From positions 131,428,465 through 131,492,464 of the forward strand of contig NC_067477.1 in assembly GCF_947179515.1 (NCBI RefSeq): a DNA stretch of 64,000 nucleotides, read 5' to 3'. Shown piece after piece: positions 1 through 13,100 of this stretch. Below the pieces are notes generated by a model. The model ran no database searches, was not told the origin of the DNA, and saw only the letters and a list, made by a program, of their open reading frames with translations. This DNA comes from Apodemus sylvaticus (taxonomy: Eukaryota > Chordata > Mammalia > Rodentia > Muridae). Each line of letters starts with the position of its first letter. Position 1 is the first letter of the stretch. The translations under genes and the position numbers were made by a program.

Positions 1-756
1 CCCATTGTTGACTTATTTAAAAAAAAAAAAAATGTTTTCCCTTTGTGGGACAGAGCAGTTTCCTAGTCTCTGCTCTAGACACACATTCCCAAAAAGATAG
101 TTTCAAGTATTCAGAACAAGAAAAGAGATAGAAGGGAAAGAATGTTTCAAGTGCTTAATTTATTTGCTCCCTTATCTATGCGTATATGCATGGCACAGCC
201 TGGGCACTGGGCTTTGATCTGCATATGTCCTTTCACTTTGGAAAGCCTTTGCCTTGTTGATTGTAGTTGACTTGTGCCTGTGCAGCTTGGAGGATCTCTC
301 ATGCAGGCTTACAAACATCCTCTGCTGTCTTGGTACTCTTGGTTCTGAAGACCCCCTCTCTGCTTTCTTGCTAGGGAAGCTGAGTCCTTTGCTTTTGCTG
401 CCTCCCACACCAAGTAAAGCACTGGTGGAAGGAAAAGAAGGCAGGCAAACCCTTCCTACCCCAGCGCTGCTGCCTGCTGCTGTGCATGTGTTCCAGAACT
501 GCCTGGGTGGAGCGATGAGCTCCGGCCTGCAGCGCCCGTTCTTCCCAGGCTTTGACCAGAGAGAGAGAGTGCTTTGTTTTACCTGCAGTTCTAGGATTTG
601 GGTTCCCTGCAGTAATAGGTGTGCAATTAGAGAAGTTGTGGGAACTTATTCCCTTATGGGTAATACTTCAGAGTTTGATTTCTCTTTCCAGTTCACCTAC
701 TAATACTACACATGAGAGATTTGAAGTAATTGTTTCATCATTAAAAGTAAAGATGC

Positions 757-921
757 AGGGCTGGATAGATGGTAGTCAAGAGCATTTAATGCTCTTCCAA
801 AGGTCCTGAGTTCAATTCCTAGCACCTGCATGGCAGCTCACAACTGTCTGATGCCACCCTTTGTTTTGCAGATGTACTTGCAGACCAAATACTCATGTAC
901 ATAAAATACATAAATACATAT
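757..921 (+). repeat. B2 SINE
   Basis: Matches the B2 body in order: a degenerate 'gctggagagatgg' head, 'aggtcctgagttcaattcc', 'ggcagctcacaactgtctg', then an A-rich 'ataaaatacataaataca' tail. Diverged. Confidence 0.85.
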
Positions 922-928
922 ATCTTTA

Positions 929-1080
929 GCCAAGCAGTAGTGATTTGTGCCTTTAGTGCCAGCACTCTGGAGGCAGAGGCTGGGGGATCTCTGCGAGTTC
1001 AAGGCCAGCCTGCTCTACAAAGATAGTTCCAGCTCAGCCACTGCTACACAGAGAAACCCTGTCTAGAAAAATAAAAAACA
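929..1080 (+). repeat. B1 SINE
   Basis: Reads through the B1 consensus: 'gcctttagtgccagcactc', 'ggaggcagaggc', 'gttcaaggccagcct', 'cacagagaaaccctgtct', then an A-rich tail. It directly follows the B2 at 757-921. Confidence 0.88.
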
Positions 1081-1117
1081 TTAAAAAAAAATTAAAACAA
1101 AAACTTAAGAAACAACA

Positions 1118-1315
1118 GGGAGCTGGAGAGATGACTCAGTGGTTAAGAGCACTGGCTGCTTTTCTGGAGGACCTGAGTTCAGTTCCCAGCACCTACATGG
1201 TAGCTTACATCATCTGTTTGTCCTTTTCTGTCCTTCAAGAGCATCAGGCACACGTGGTGGGTACACAGACATGCATGCAGACAAAACACCCGTATACATA
1301 AATAAAGTAAAAATT
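1118..1315 (+). repeat. B2/B3-type SINE
   Basis: Begins 'gggagctggagagatgactc', continues 'ggttaagagcactggctgc' and 'gacctgagttcagttcccag', and ends in 'catacataaataaag'. It is the third SINE of a + strand cluster. Confidence 0.85.
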
Positions 1316-1610
1316 TAAAAACTTGAAAAGGCGATAAGTCCTAGCTTTAAAAGTTTGTCCTTCTTTACATTGTGTGTACATACTTGTGTACACATTTGCA
1401 GTTTGTATATATACATCAGCAAATCTGTGAGCATGTTCACAGTTTTTAAAAGTTGCTCTCATTCCAGAGACTTTTCTTTTTATTTAAATAATGCAAAGGC
1501 TTGTTTTCCTAATATCCCATAATATAGATTAGTAAATTGGAAGTTATCGATACAGGTAAGCATTGTTACTTCCGTAAAATGGTATACAGAAACACTAAAA
1601 AGAAACATTC

Positions 1611-1705
1611 AGGCTGGGTGTGGTGATGCACACCTTAATCCCAAGGACCGGGAGGCAGAAACAGCAGAATTTCTCTGAGTTTGAGGCCAGTCTTTTCTAC
1701 ATAAT
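1611..1705 (+). repeat. B1 SINE, 3' truncated
   Basis: 'ggctgggtgtggtgatgcac' and 'gagtttgaggccagtc' match the first two thirds of B1. The 'gagaaaccctgtctc' end is missing. Confidence 0.7.
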
Positions 1706-2868
1706 AAAACTGTGCACTGCCCCCAAAGGAAATATTAGAATTGAATTAGGTAGGAGTATGTATTTTATGTTCGTATATTCATATATATACATCTTCAGAG
1801 GCACCTTTTTAATCACAGCTTTTAGCATAGTAGTTAGGCTTTTAAATTATTAAATTTAGTTCTTTATATGTACACTATACATTCTGGTCACGTCTTCTTT
1901 CATTTATTATTCTAAATGGAGGGTCTTATCATAAATTATAGTTATGACCCCACCAGTAGGAAAATAAGAAATTACAGTGTTCCATTTTCAAAAGATTTAT
2001 GTAAAATATTAAAATTCTGAAGGTACTAATCAATATAACCATATCTCATTTTACTACAGTGGTGCCTTGGCAACTTGAGAATATTTAGAATACAGTGTAT
2101 TTCTGCAAAGATGATATGTTTCTTCAAGTTTAGGAAACAAACCTGTAATCAATTATAATAGAAGCAAAATGAACAGAGCTAGCTAGCATCAGGTATCCGC
2201 TGATTATATAGACTGGTTCCACATCCTAATTAACGAGACTCACATGCATCAGGAAGCAGACTGCTGACAGATAAAACATTTGCAGATCTCCCTATCTACC
2301 TTTTTTTTCTTTTTTCCACTAGTTTAAGAATTCCTAAGAATTTAATTTTCATTTTATTTTATAACCCTCAAGCCTAGAAACTATTTTGAAAGAAGAAAAT
2401 ACTAAACAAAGGACTACCACGGTATTAAGGAAAGAAAACTAAAGGAGTGTAAAAGAACTCAAAAATAAATTTGTCAAACAGATGTATTCCTAAAAAGTTT
2501 ATTGTGAATGAGATTGTGTTACACTGGGAAAAGAAAGTTTTCAAACTGCAGAGAGAGCAAGCACTGGTCATGAAGTCACATCAGAGGAAGGAGCTGGGTC
2601 TCTTCCTGCATAACCCGAACAAGCACTGAACTTCTCAGTCTTGGTTGCTTGTCTACAAAGTGCTTGCGATGGCTGACTCTAAGATAGTCTCTTTTCCAAG
2701 ATTAGGAGTAGTCTATGATTGCAGGTTTAGCTTTATTGTACTTTATTGTATATGTCTTTATAATTTTGAGTCACGGTGTCAAAGGGGAGCTTATCTTAAG
2801 TTGAACATCAGGCAATACGCAAAGTCATAAAGAAAAGCAAAATGTTTCTATTTCTGCTTTTTCTAACT

Positions 2869-2903
2869 GTGTGTGTGTGTGTGTGTGTGGTGTGCACGCG
2901 CGC
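2869..2903. repeat. (GT)n microsatellite with a CG-rich end
   Basis: About ten GT units followed by 'gtgcacgcgcgc'. Confidence 0.95.
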
Positions 2904-4218
2904 TTCTAGCTTTGTAAAAGGATCTATTTATTTGCTCTTCATGTGATTATTATTAGAATGGTGTGTGAAATAAAGGGCATTTAATTTGGGAGTTGGGCTT
3001 ATGTTTTAAGTCTCAGATATCAAGAGTAGTTTGGTGACCTTGGTCAAGCTATTTAATATCCTGAGGTTTTTCCTCCGATATAAAATGTAGACAGCATGGG
3101 AAAGCAATGAAGTAGTAAATATGAAAAATACAGTGCCAACATGGGATATTGTTAATTGCTAACTCTGTGCTTATTGTGCCTTTGAAAAACTGCCCTTATG
3201 CTTCTTATAGGACTTGCCAGGTTGATAAGATCTCGACAGGCAGAATTACATTTCATTTTTACATACAATTACATACTATCCAACACTCACAAAGTAAAAA
3301 CCTTAGCCATTAAAAGAAAAAGAGGGGGGTAGATAAAAGAAGCGACTTGCAATATGAAAGTACCAATGCCTGCTTGGAATGAAGCCCCAGACAGTGCTGC
3401 TGTGTTGACTCCACTGCCTTCCCATAGGCATCAGTCTGTGTGCAGATGACTTAAAATTATACTTTATCCCTCATAATTTGAGAGAAGTTTAGAAGGTGAT
3501 AGCCATATAGTTTACTGACTTAATTAGAATGCTTGACTTACAAGCAGTGGCTTACAAAAACTGGATTTATTAGTCCACATAATTAATTTGCAGAAATGTA
3601 AGACTTGTTCCTAGTATTGGTAGTCTAAGCCTTAAGATTCAAAACTGGGACTCAGAGTAATCAAGAGTCCCAGTTGCTTTATTACTGAGTAGCCTAAGAA
3701 AATTCTTAGAGTGTTGATGAACCAAGAGAGAAAGCATGCTGCATACCTCTGTCTCTGGAAAATCTAGAAGGTGTTTATCTGGCCTGGTCTCTAATGACCT
3801 TTTCTATAGTGTTCAATATAAACTGAACCATATGAAAACGCTATTAGTTGTTTCTATACAGACTAAAAAAGCCATCTCACACAGCTCATAAGTCCAGTGC
3901 TAGAGGCAGAAGCTGAGGGGATACCAAGCCAGCCAATCTCTAGTTTCGGTTGAGAAACAAAACATAAAATTAAGGTGATAGTGGAAGATATTTGACGTTA
4001 ATCTCTGGCTTATACATGTGTAGGCATACATGAGCCTACCTGCACCCACACAGATGTTTATACAACATATGCCAAAAAAACATGCATGTCTTTGTGTGTG
4101 CGTGTGTGCATGTGTGCATACATGTGTGTAAATTACACACATACATATATAAATGAAATATTATAGTGCCAGTGGTCCTATAAAAACCCTTCTGTGACTT
4201 ATCTTAAAGGAAACTCAG

Positions 4219-4222
<4 letters not shown>

Positions 4223-4263
<41 letters not shown>
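4223..4263. repeat. (AC)n microsatellite
   Basis: About twenty uninterrupted AC units, 390 nt upstream of exon 2. Confidence 0.98.
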
Positions 4264-4268
<5 letters not shown>

Positions 4269-4652
4269 AGGAGGTTAAAATACATTCTGTACCTGTATGA
4301 AAAGGTCAGAATGAAACCCATTATGTATAATTAATATGTTAGTAAAAATGTTTAAAAATACATAAAGATTATAAGATGAGAGAATGATTATTTTTACCAC
4401 CTATGATTATTGTTAAACCACCTCAGATTTTTGCATACCTACTTTTTCATGTAACAGATGTGCCAAGGCCCCCAGTTTTCATTGTCTGTATCCTTTAAAG
4501 AACTTTATAAAAGTTGCTGTTATAAACAAGGCATAAGGTTTGTTTGTTTGTTTGTTTGTTTTATAAAAATAGCTTGATATAATTTTCTCACCAGAAGGGA
4601 ATTCTTTCTTGCGCAGTCTGGTTTTAAAATAGTCAATATTTTCTTTTCTTAG

Positions 4653-4835
4653 ATGATAGTATTTCTGCTGCAAGTACCTCTGATGTGCAAGATCGCCTCT
4701 CAGCTCTTGAGTCACGAGTTCAACAGCAAGAAGATGAAATTACTGTGCTAAAGGCAGCATTGGCTGATGTTCTGAGGCGTCTTGCAATCTCTGAAGATCA
4801 TGTAGCCTCAGTGAAAAAGTCCGTGCCAAGTAAAG
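4653..4835 (+). CDS. Eml4: Eml4 exon 2: N-terminal coiled-coil (trimerisation) segment
   Basis: 183 nt, acceptor 'ttttcttag', donor 'aaag/gtaatt'. It completes residue 9 and encodes 10-69. The stretch 'DVQDRLSALESRVQQQEDEI' followed by 'LKAALADVLRRLAI' has heptad-spaced hydrophobics. It corresponds to the EML4 trimerisation domain that is retained in all oncogenic human EML4-ALK proteins. Phase: two bases complete a split codon at the start, one base is left at the end. Confidence 0.98.
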
Positions 4836-7137
4836 GTAATTCGTGCATTGTGAAGACAGTCTGTGTTTTGAAAAGTTGAGGACACAAACGTATTTGCTTG
4901 TCTGAGTTCTTGTGATTACAGTAGGCTCCTTTAAGTTTCTTATATCAGAGAATTCTTTCCTTTTGATGGCATGTGCTCATAATATATGCACAGTTACAGC
5001 AGAATTCTTGCCAAAAGAAAATTGCCTGTACTTGAGAGCACAGAGGAAAGTCCAGAGAACACTTGGGCAGTAGTAACTGGGAGGACAAATTATGCCATAG
5101 CTGGTACCTGGGAACCCATGAGGAGCTCGTAGGGAGGGGCTGACCAAGAGAAAAGAATCTGAGAGTACATCTCAGTGGTTTTATAAAAGACAAGCTATTA
5201 GTACAGAATGTGTTAGAAGTAAAAAACATATTCATCTAAAGGTAAGAGTTGGCTTTTTTCAAACTAAGCAAACTTGATAAAGATACAAAACGTTATGTTG
5301 TAAACACATGGACATATTATTTAGTTTGTGTACCATATGACATGGGAGATGACAAGGGTTGTCACAGGCTGATAATAGGTAAATTATGTTTAGTTGGGTT
5401 GTAAGGTGTGCATTTCTTTAATGGGAGCACTAAACTAAACTTGTTTGAGAAGATGAAGGAATTCCTCACCCAGACAACACCTCTGAGACTTCAGGGTCTG
5501 TTGTCTCAGACCAGGCAACAGGAGCTGCTCCTATGCATGAACCCCGCGCCTTCTTTGTTGTTTCTACTTTTGAAAAGTAGTGGCTAGAAATTAAAGGGAC
5601 TAATGCTTTATCTTGCTTTGAGACGAGAGGAAAGGGAAACTATGTCAAAATCATTGCAAATTGAGAAGACAGAATCTGGTAGGGAGGGGGTATTGCAGCC
5701 CTTCTAAAGAATGACGTCATTAGACTGAGAAAGCTTGACAGCAGTGTGACAAGGAAAAGAAAATGGAAGAGTATTTGAGTAACAGTTTTTCTTCCTTCCT
5801 TAGACCATTTTTACCTTTGCATTGTTTAAAATTTTGCCCATCACAGCATTGCAGATATGGTAGATGCTACTAATTTGAACATTTTTAAGTTGCTAAAAGT
5901 ATTTCACCATGGTAATTTTAAAAGTTAACAATATAAGAAATCATCTGTGTGGCATATTAATACTGTATTTTATAGCAAAAGTCACTGTAATTTGAGGGGG
6001 GGAGTGCCCTAATTAAGGACCTTCCTTCCCTAGCAGTTTTGAAAAATAAATGCAGCTGCTTCTGCTCCTTTCCTCTTGCCCGCCTTACCATCTGTGGTAG
6101 GATCTGGGCCACTGTATTCAGGATGCTCCTTAGGTAGCTATGGTACAAGTTAGTCCCAAAACCTGTCAAAAATGCAGTTAAACCACCAGGTTTGAAACAC
6201 TCTGGAATGCTAAATGATTTAGTTAGTCCATACATGGAAAACTTTAATTTTATATTGTTTGTAAAGAAAAACCAACATGAGATTGTCTTAGTTGAACAGT
6301 TCAATTTTGCTTAAGTCTGAGAAAACTTGAGGCCATAACTGTATTCTATTCCCAGTCTTTAAATAAACCTGACTTCTAGGAAATACACCTATTTAACCTG
6401 ACCACAGCTGCCTACCCACCAGACATTTATTCCAAGCCTCTTACTGTAAACGTTATTTTATATAAAAGTCATTTACATAGAATAGCACACTTAATTTTGA
6501 CGTGTAAAATATTAAGAATTTAAAGTCTGTGTGTGGGTTATGAGCTTCAGAGCTGCCATGTTAAAGCAGCTGTTGAGCTGAGGGAGTGGGCCCAGCGGCC
6601 CAGCAGCCCGTCTGTGTGGGTGTCGTCTGTGTGCATGGGGTTAAGTCTGAAGACAGGAGTGCTGTGTGATGAATGCTGTGGGTGGGGCCAGCTACTCACT
6701 ATTTCTAAATACTACAAACTTAATTTTAAAACACTGCTCCTTAAGGAATATTTTGAAATTTGTTACATTTTCTTTTTCAACTATTTTAGGCCAACCAAGC
6801 CTTCGAGAAGCTATTTCTATGTCCTGTATAACCAATGGAAGTAGTATAAACAGAAAACAGAACCACACCAGCTCTATATCAATAGCAAGAAAAGAAACTC
6901 TTTCTTCGGCTGCTAAAAGGTACCTGATGGTCATGGGGAGGGGGCACTGAGCATGCGCAACTGTGCGTGATGCTCTAGGAACTCAGGAGAATTCCAAGCA
7001 GAGCTGTGTGGGAGGGAGGCAAGCGCACATGTCTTGAATTCTTTAATTGTGAGTGAGACACCCAGCCTGAGGATACTGTGCTTACTTATATTAATAAAAA
7101 AATCGATTTTTATTCAGGAAGCTTTTGCTTCTTACTG

Positions 7138-7186
<49 letters not shown>

Positions 7187-10100
7187 ATTGATTTTCATTT
7201 CCTGGAATTTTGTTGTTAATGTTTGTTTTTGTTTTCCAGCAAGAATTTATTGATACAGTTAAACGCTATTTCAACTTTCTCATTAACAGAAATCAGAAAA
7301 CTGAGGCTTACGTTAAAGCATTCTATAGTGGTGTGCATTTGTCTGCAAGTTTGGGACGGGGCAGGAGGATGTTGCATTACAAATGTTCCAGTGTATTACA
7401 GACTTGAATTCCATGTGCTCATCAATGAATTCAGTACTGTTCTGATGATAGTGCCTAAATACCATTTGCCCACCTTTTTTTGTTTGTTTGTAGTTGTTGG
7501 TACACAGAGTTTGGAAAGGTTATAGGCAATCAGCTGCACAAAGCAGGGTGTTTTGTCGTTGTTTGATAATGCGTGAGGGGAAAACAGTTTAAAAAGTAGA
7601 TGATGGATGCTGATGGAAAATGACAACGTCAGTAACCAACTGCCAGTAACTGAGTGGTCCATACTGTGCAGTTACAGAAGTGAAAACCAGCAGAGGGCTG
7701 CACGGATGCTGAGGAGATAGATAAACAGGTCTTCAGGGCTTTATAAACTCTCCCCAGAACCTTATGTCATTACAGACATAGGATTGTTATTTCCTTTCAA
7801 AAAATGCTAAACTGTCTCTGGTTTATTTTTCAGGAGAAAATATTGTAATAAAACATTTCTAGTAGAAATTTTTAATACTATTTTTTCCAAGGTCATTTAA
7901 TTTTTATTTCATCCTTATGTTTTCCTTTGGGTGAGTACATCATGCAGTACCCACTAGAAAAGGATTTTGAAACCCCCTGGAACTGGAGGTACAGGTGATT
8001 GTGAGCTGCCATGTGGGTGCTGGGAATGGAACCCAGGTTATGGGCAAGAATAGCGAGGGCTCTTAGCTGCTGAGCCATCTTGCCAGCCCTTAGTGTGTAA
8101 TTTTAATAAACACCTTAAAAAAAAAATTCAGTAAGTTACCTTTAGCTGGTTTTCTTAAATAGCTACTGTGCTGTTTTCTTGTTTCGATCAGCACAGTTAC
8201 AGAATGATCTAGGACCACCCGGGATTGTTCCTTCACTGTGCGGGGCCACTAGATTTTGCTTTTAAGGAGCCAAAAGAAAAATCTCTTTTAAGCATAAAGG
8301 ATAGTTTGGAGACTGATGTTACAAAAGAAGTAACATCTAATTCAGACCTTCCTTTCCTCCCACCTTTTTGTGTGGTGTGTGGATGCGTATGTACATGTGT
8401 ACATATACGTATCTGCATATTTGGAGGTCATAGGTTGATGTTGGATGTTTATTATGCCTTACCTTAGTTTTGGGGGCAGGGCTTCTTATTGAACCCGTAG
8501 TTTGCAATGTTGCCTGGATTGGATGACCAGCACGCCACCCTTGGGACCCACCTCCGGTGCTGGCCACAGTGACTGCTGGCATACTCGCTCTGCCCTTACA
8601 CGGAGCTGCACATCCAGGCCCAGACAGCACTGAGCACAGCGGAACACCACCCAGTTGGCATCTCCAGGCCCAGTTTTTTAATTTTAAGGCTTAATCTGAT
8701 ATTTTGCCGGTGAGAATGTGTTTCTTAGCACACACTTCTTAAAAACAACATAAAAATCAATGGCCAGTGCAATGATATCAAAAATGAATCAGATTCATTA
8801 AAGTCAAAATGATGTCACTACATTTTTAATTTTTACAATGTGATAGTGGAGTTACTGTCTGTGTGTGTGTGTGTGTGTGTGTGTATTCACACGCTTTTAT
8901 GTATATATTTGTGACATTCTTGAACATACCTTCTTATAAAATTTAAATGTTCTTTGCATAAGAACTATAGAGTGTAGTTATCTGCCGTTTAATATTGAAA
9001 CGCAAGTCTTGAGTCTGTCCTGTACATGACTGCCCAGTAGCTCACGAAGCAGCTGAGACTGTATGACATGCGTGTTTTGTTTTTATTTTTGGTTTTTCGA
9101 AACATGGTTTTGTTTTGTTTAGTACAACAGCTGTCCTGGAACTTGCTTTGTAGTCCAGGTTGGCCTCAAACTCACAGAGATCTGCCTACCCTATGCTTCC
9201 CGGGTGCTAGGGAAACCGGAAGCACAGTTGGCAGCTGTACAACTGAAATGAAATCATGAAATCAATTAAAGGTCCAAGTACAAGGTAATAAAACTTACAC
9301 ATAGATACATTAGGCATTTTAGCCTGAAATGTATTAGTATTTAGTCATTTATCAGGACAAGCCTTCTTTTCAATGGATGCATCTCTGGTCAAATTTGTTG
9401 ACTCTTACAGAAAAATATGCCTATAGGCTCATAATTCTTAGTTTAAAGGCAGAGTAATAAGTGTAAAACTCTGGCAAAACCATTTATTAGAATGACTATA
9501 ACAATTGGTTCACCTTCATTTAATAACCATTTTTTTAAAAATTTAGTTTTATTTATTATTTAGTTTTTAGTTTTTAAATTTATTTATTTAATTTATTTAT
9601 TACAAATTTAGTTTTAAAAATAGTTTTTAACCTATTTTTCATTTATGTGTATATATGGTTAGTATGCCCAGTAGGGTCATTGAATTCCACTAGAGCTAGA
9701 GTGGTGGTTTGATAGAGCCACCTGATGTAGATGCTCAGAACTGAACTCTGGTCCTGTGGAAGAACAGCAGGCACTCTTAACAGCTGAGCCATCTCTCCAG
9801 CCCCTCACAGCCTTTTACTAACTTTTTAAAATAGTTATTCTAAAGCATAAAACTTGCTTCTTTAAAAAATTACAGTTTTCTTTTTTTATGTATGTATAAT
9901 ATTTTTATACTTACCTTTTATAATTAAAATAATGTAGCACTAACAGATTTAAAATAAAGCATCCATTTTTAGTACAATTAAAGCTTTTGATGGGGACTCA
10001 GGGTATAACTCATCTAGAGAGTGCTTAGCTAACATATATGAGGCCCTGAATTGATTGATGCCCACCCTCCCCTTCTCAAGAGACAACCCTCAACTGACAG

Positions 10101-13100
10101 GGGCAGAGGGACCCAAGACCAGTCTGCGTTAGTGTGTCACCAGCCAGTTTGTTTATACAAGTAATGCAAAACTCCACTAATGCTCTGATTTGGATATGTT
10201 GAAGTCAGTTAATAGAGCTTCTATATTCCCTGCCAAAATTACAAAATTCATTAGAGGTCACTTCTGTCCAAAAGGGCAGTCTTTATAGGATGTATTATTA
10301 TCTTAGATTTTTAAAAATTAATTCTTTATTGAAGACCTTTTCTTATTGAATAAAAATAATAAATTATATTAATTACATGATTTAGGGTCTTGAATTATAC
10401 TCACTTTATTATTTTGATTTTCAAGTTTGTTTAAAAATGTGTTGTTCCATGTTATACTTTATTTTCCAGTGGTACAGAAAAAAAGAAAGAAAAGCCACAA
10501 GGACAGAGAGAAAAAAAAGAGGAATCTCACTCTAATGATCAGAGCCCACAAATGCGAGCGTCACCTTCTCCCCAGCCCTCTTCACAGCCTCTCCAAATAA
10601 ACAGACAAGCTCCAGAGAGCAAGAGCTCTGCTCCCACCAAAAGGTTTTAACTGTCCCCAAGCGCAGGGCTAGGGATGGTTGTAAAGATACCTGGAGTCTG
10701 TGATTTGGGAAGAGTTGACTATCCATGGATTCTAAGAGAAAACTTCTTCATTGCTATAATCTGTGGTTTAGAACATCTGGGAATAAAGGTTTAAAACCAT
10801 AACTTTTCAGTTACAATTGGCAAAGAAACTAAGTTGTAAACAATTTGGTAAAAGGAAAATAAGTATAAATAACCTAAACAATATTTTATAATAAAATTTT
10901 AGAATATTTTAAAGTTTTTATGTAGTATAAATTTATAGCCATGGGTAGAAATTGCCATATTAATTATTCTCACCACATTTTGGCATCATTACAACCTTAA
11001 CGTGCAAGGCCCCTTGTTTAAACATACAGCTCTTGTGGCTGCATCTCAGTTCAGCTTTGGGTTTGGGGAGGATAAGTTCTTGCTTGAGTGTGGAAATGAA
11101 ATCATTTCACCTGCTCTTTTCTGTGCTACAGGCTTGTTTGAGAGCTTTTCTCTGTTTCCACTATAATCAGTGTTTGAGAGGGAGAGAAGGGAAGAACATT
11201 GTAACAAACGTGTAGGAGCCTAAATTGGGGTATAGACCTGCATGCTGGGGCTCACTGCTGGGGCTACCTTGTATCAACACTGATACCAGTTTAATTAAAT
11301 TGGCATATTTAGAAACACAGACTCAAGCTTTAGCATTCCTTGGGTATTTTATTATCATAGTTCTGCTGAGGAATTTAGAGAAACTATTAAACCATCTCCA
11401 GAACTTGTTAGAATTTCAGTAAATGACAGGCACTCCTAAAAGACTTGCCATATATTTTCTTTTGCTATATGTTTTGATTCAAATCTATGATGGAGATTTG
11501 AAAGAGTGTCCTTCACTTAACTAATGCATGTTTACCATTTACAGAATGCTTTGCCTCTGCGCCTCATGCACATTCTTTTTCTGTCTAAGGGTTTGTGGCT
11601 CTTCTGCCTGGTCTCCTGTGGAGTTTCTTGAATGTAGCTTATTAATGTTATTGTGTGCGGGGGAAGGTTCATGATCTCTTTTAAGGTTCTGATTGACTGA
11701 CTGTCTTCTTTGTCCCAGAGTCTCCTTTCCAGCTTACGGTCTCCTGGAAATGTGCTTGCCCTTCTAAATTGCCCTTTGGATGCACTACTGCAGAGTATCA
11801 AAGCCTGCATGAGCTTCACGGTGGTTAGCAAGTGCAGGCAGAAGGTCATTTAGAAACCATAGCATTCCAGTTATAAACCCAGAGATTCCTCATTGATACT
11901 GTCAGTAACTTTATTGTATCGCATAGTGTTTATTTCTGATCCTAGATAAAAAGTCTTTAACACTGTAAGCAAGAGTTTTAGTTTTAGCATCACAGTATTT
12001 AGAAATGCGTGCCATGTATAAATTAACTACATAAACATAATCATTTTATGGTTTATAATTCATATTTTTAAAACTATGAGAACTGTTACATACAGATTTA
12101 AGCATTTTCCTCTGTTAGCAGCAGATTGTAGAGATTTCTTTTTCTGATGCTGTTTTCCTAGTGCAGACTTGCTGACTGCCTTGCTGACCTCTGCTCATGC
12201 AGCCAGATCCTCTCAGCTAACCCTCTTGCCCTCGATTCGCTTTAAGACAATGTTAACCACTTCGTCATTTTCTTTTGAAACTATATGTCATTATATGTTA
12301 TTGCTTCTCAGAATGTTTCTCTAAGAAACTAATGTGTTTTTTTCTAGCATAAAACGTCCATCAACAGCTGAAAAGTCACATAACTCATGGGAAAATTCAG
12401 ATGATAGTCGTAATAAATTACTGAAAACTGTTTCAACATCAAAACTAATATCAAAGGTCATAAAAAATACAGACAAGTAAGTTGCTATACGTTATCATCT
12501 TTGAAAATCAATAATTGTGTCTCTACATAATTGTGTGTAACAACATGCCTGTTGTAATAACATGCCTGATTTGATTTTTTTTTTTTTTTGGTTTATTTAT
12601 ATTACTTTTTATTTATATGAGTAGCTATCTTCAGATACACCAGAAGAGGGCATTGGATGCCCATTACAGCTGGTTGTGAGCCACCATGTGGGTGTTGGGA
12701 ATTGAACTCATGGCTTCTGGAAGAACAGTAAGTCCTCTTAACTGCTGAGCTATCTCTCTAGCCCCCTGATTTGAATTTTTAATCTATTTCAGTTGATTTG
12801 TTTGGTTTTTTTCTTGTTAATGTATCTTTTTAAGTCTTCATAGAAAAGCTTTGTCTTCTATTAATTTTTCTTCAGTTTCTGAGTTTCATAAGATTTATAG
12901 TCTTTTTGTATGTGCTTTCAGTGTTTTGATGATCTTATGTGATATTTACTGTTTTACTATATTAGTACTTGAGACTATTGAGAAACCAAAAAAAAAAAAT
13001 TACTGTTTCCTGAATTTTACTTCTGGACATTTATCTAAGCTATTGTCTAGGCATCAAAAATTTTAAATTCTTTCAGGTGATTCTAATGATGAGCCATAGA

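Larger units (their letters stand above)
1..4652 (+). other. Eml4: Eml4 intron 1, 3' part
   Basis: Non-coding. It holds B2, B1, B2 and partial B1 copies between 757 and 1705, a TG tract at 2869, a CA tract at 4223-4263 and a short (TTTG)n at 4537-4560. The intron ends in a T-rich tract and an AG at 4651-4652. No exon 1 candidate or CpG-rich promoter is visible, so the first exon is upstream. 1706-2868 and 2904-4222 show nothing recognisable beyond a weak SINE-like scrap near 3900. Confidence 0.85.
6920..10469 (+). other. Eml4: Eml4 intron 3
   Basis: 3,550 nt. It carries an (AG)n tract (7137-7183), SINEs at 7902-8090, 9076-9232, 9640-9804 and 9990-10060, a TG tract at 8860 and an AT-rich stretch at 9525-9640. 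7184-7900 and 10061-10440 show nothing recognisable. Polypyrimidine tract and acceptor 'ttattttccag' at the end. Confidence 0.85.

Noticed and set aside
5957..6304. Minus-strand open frame of 115 codons in intron 2
   Set aside because: No homology recognised; length is within what chance gives in AT-rich DNA.
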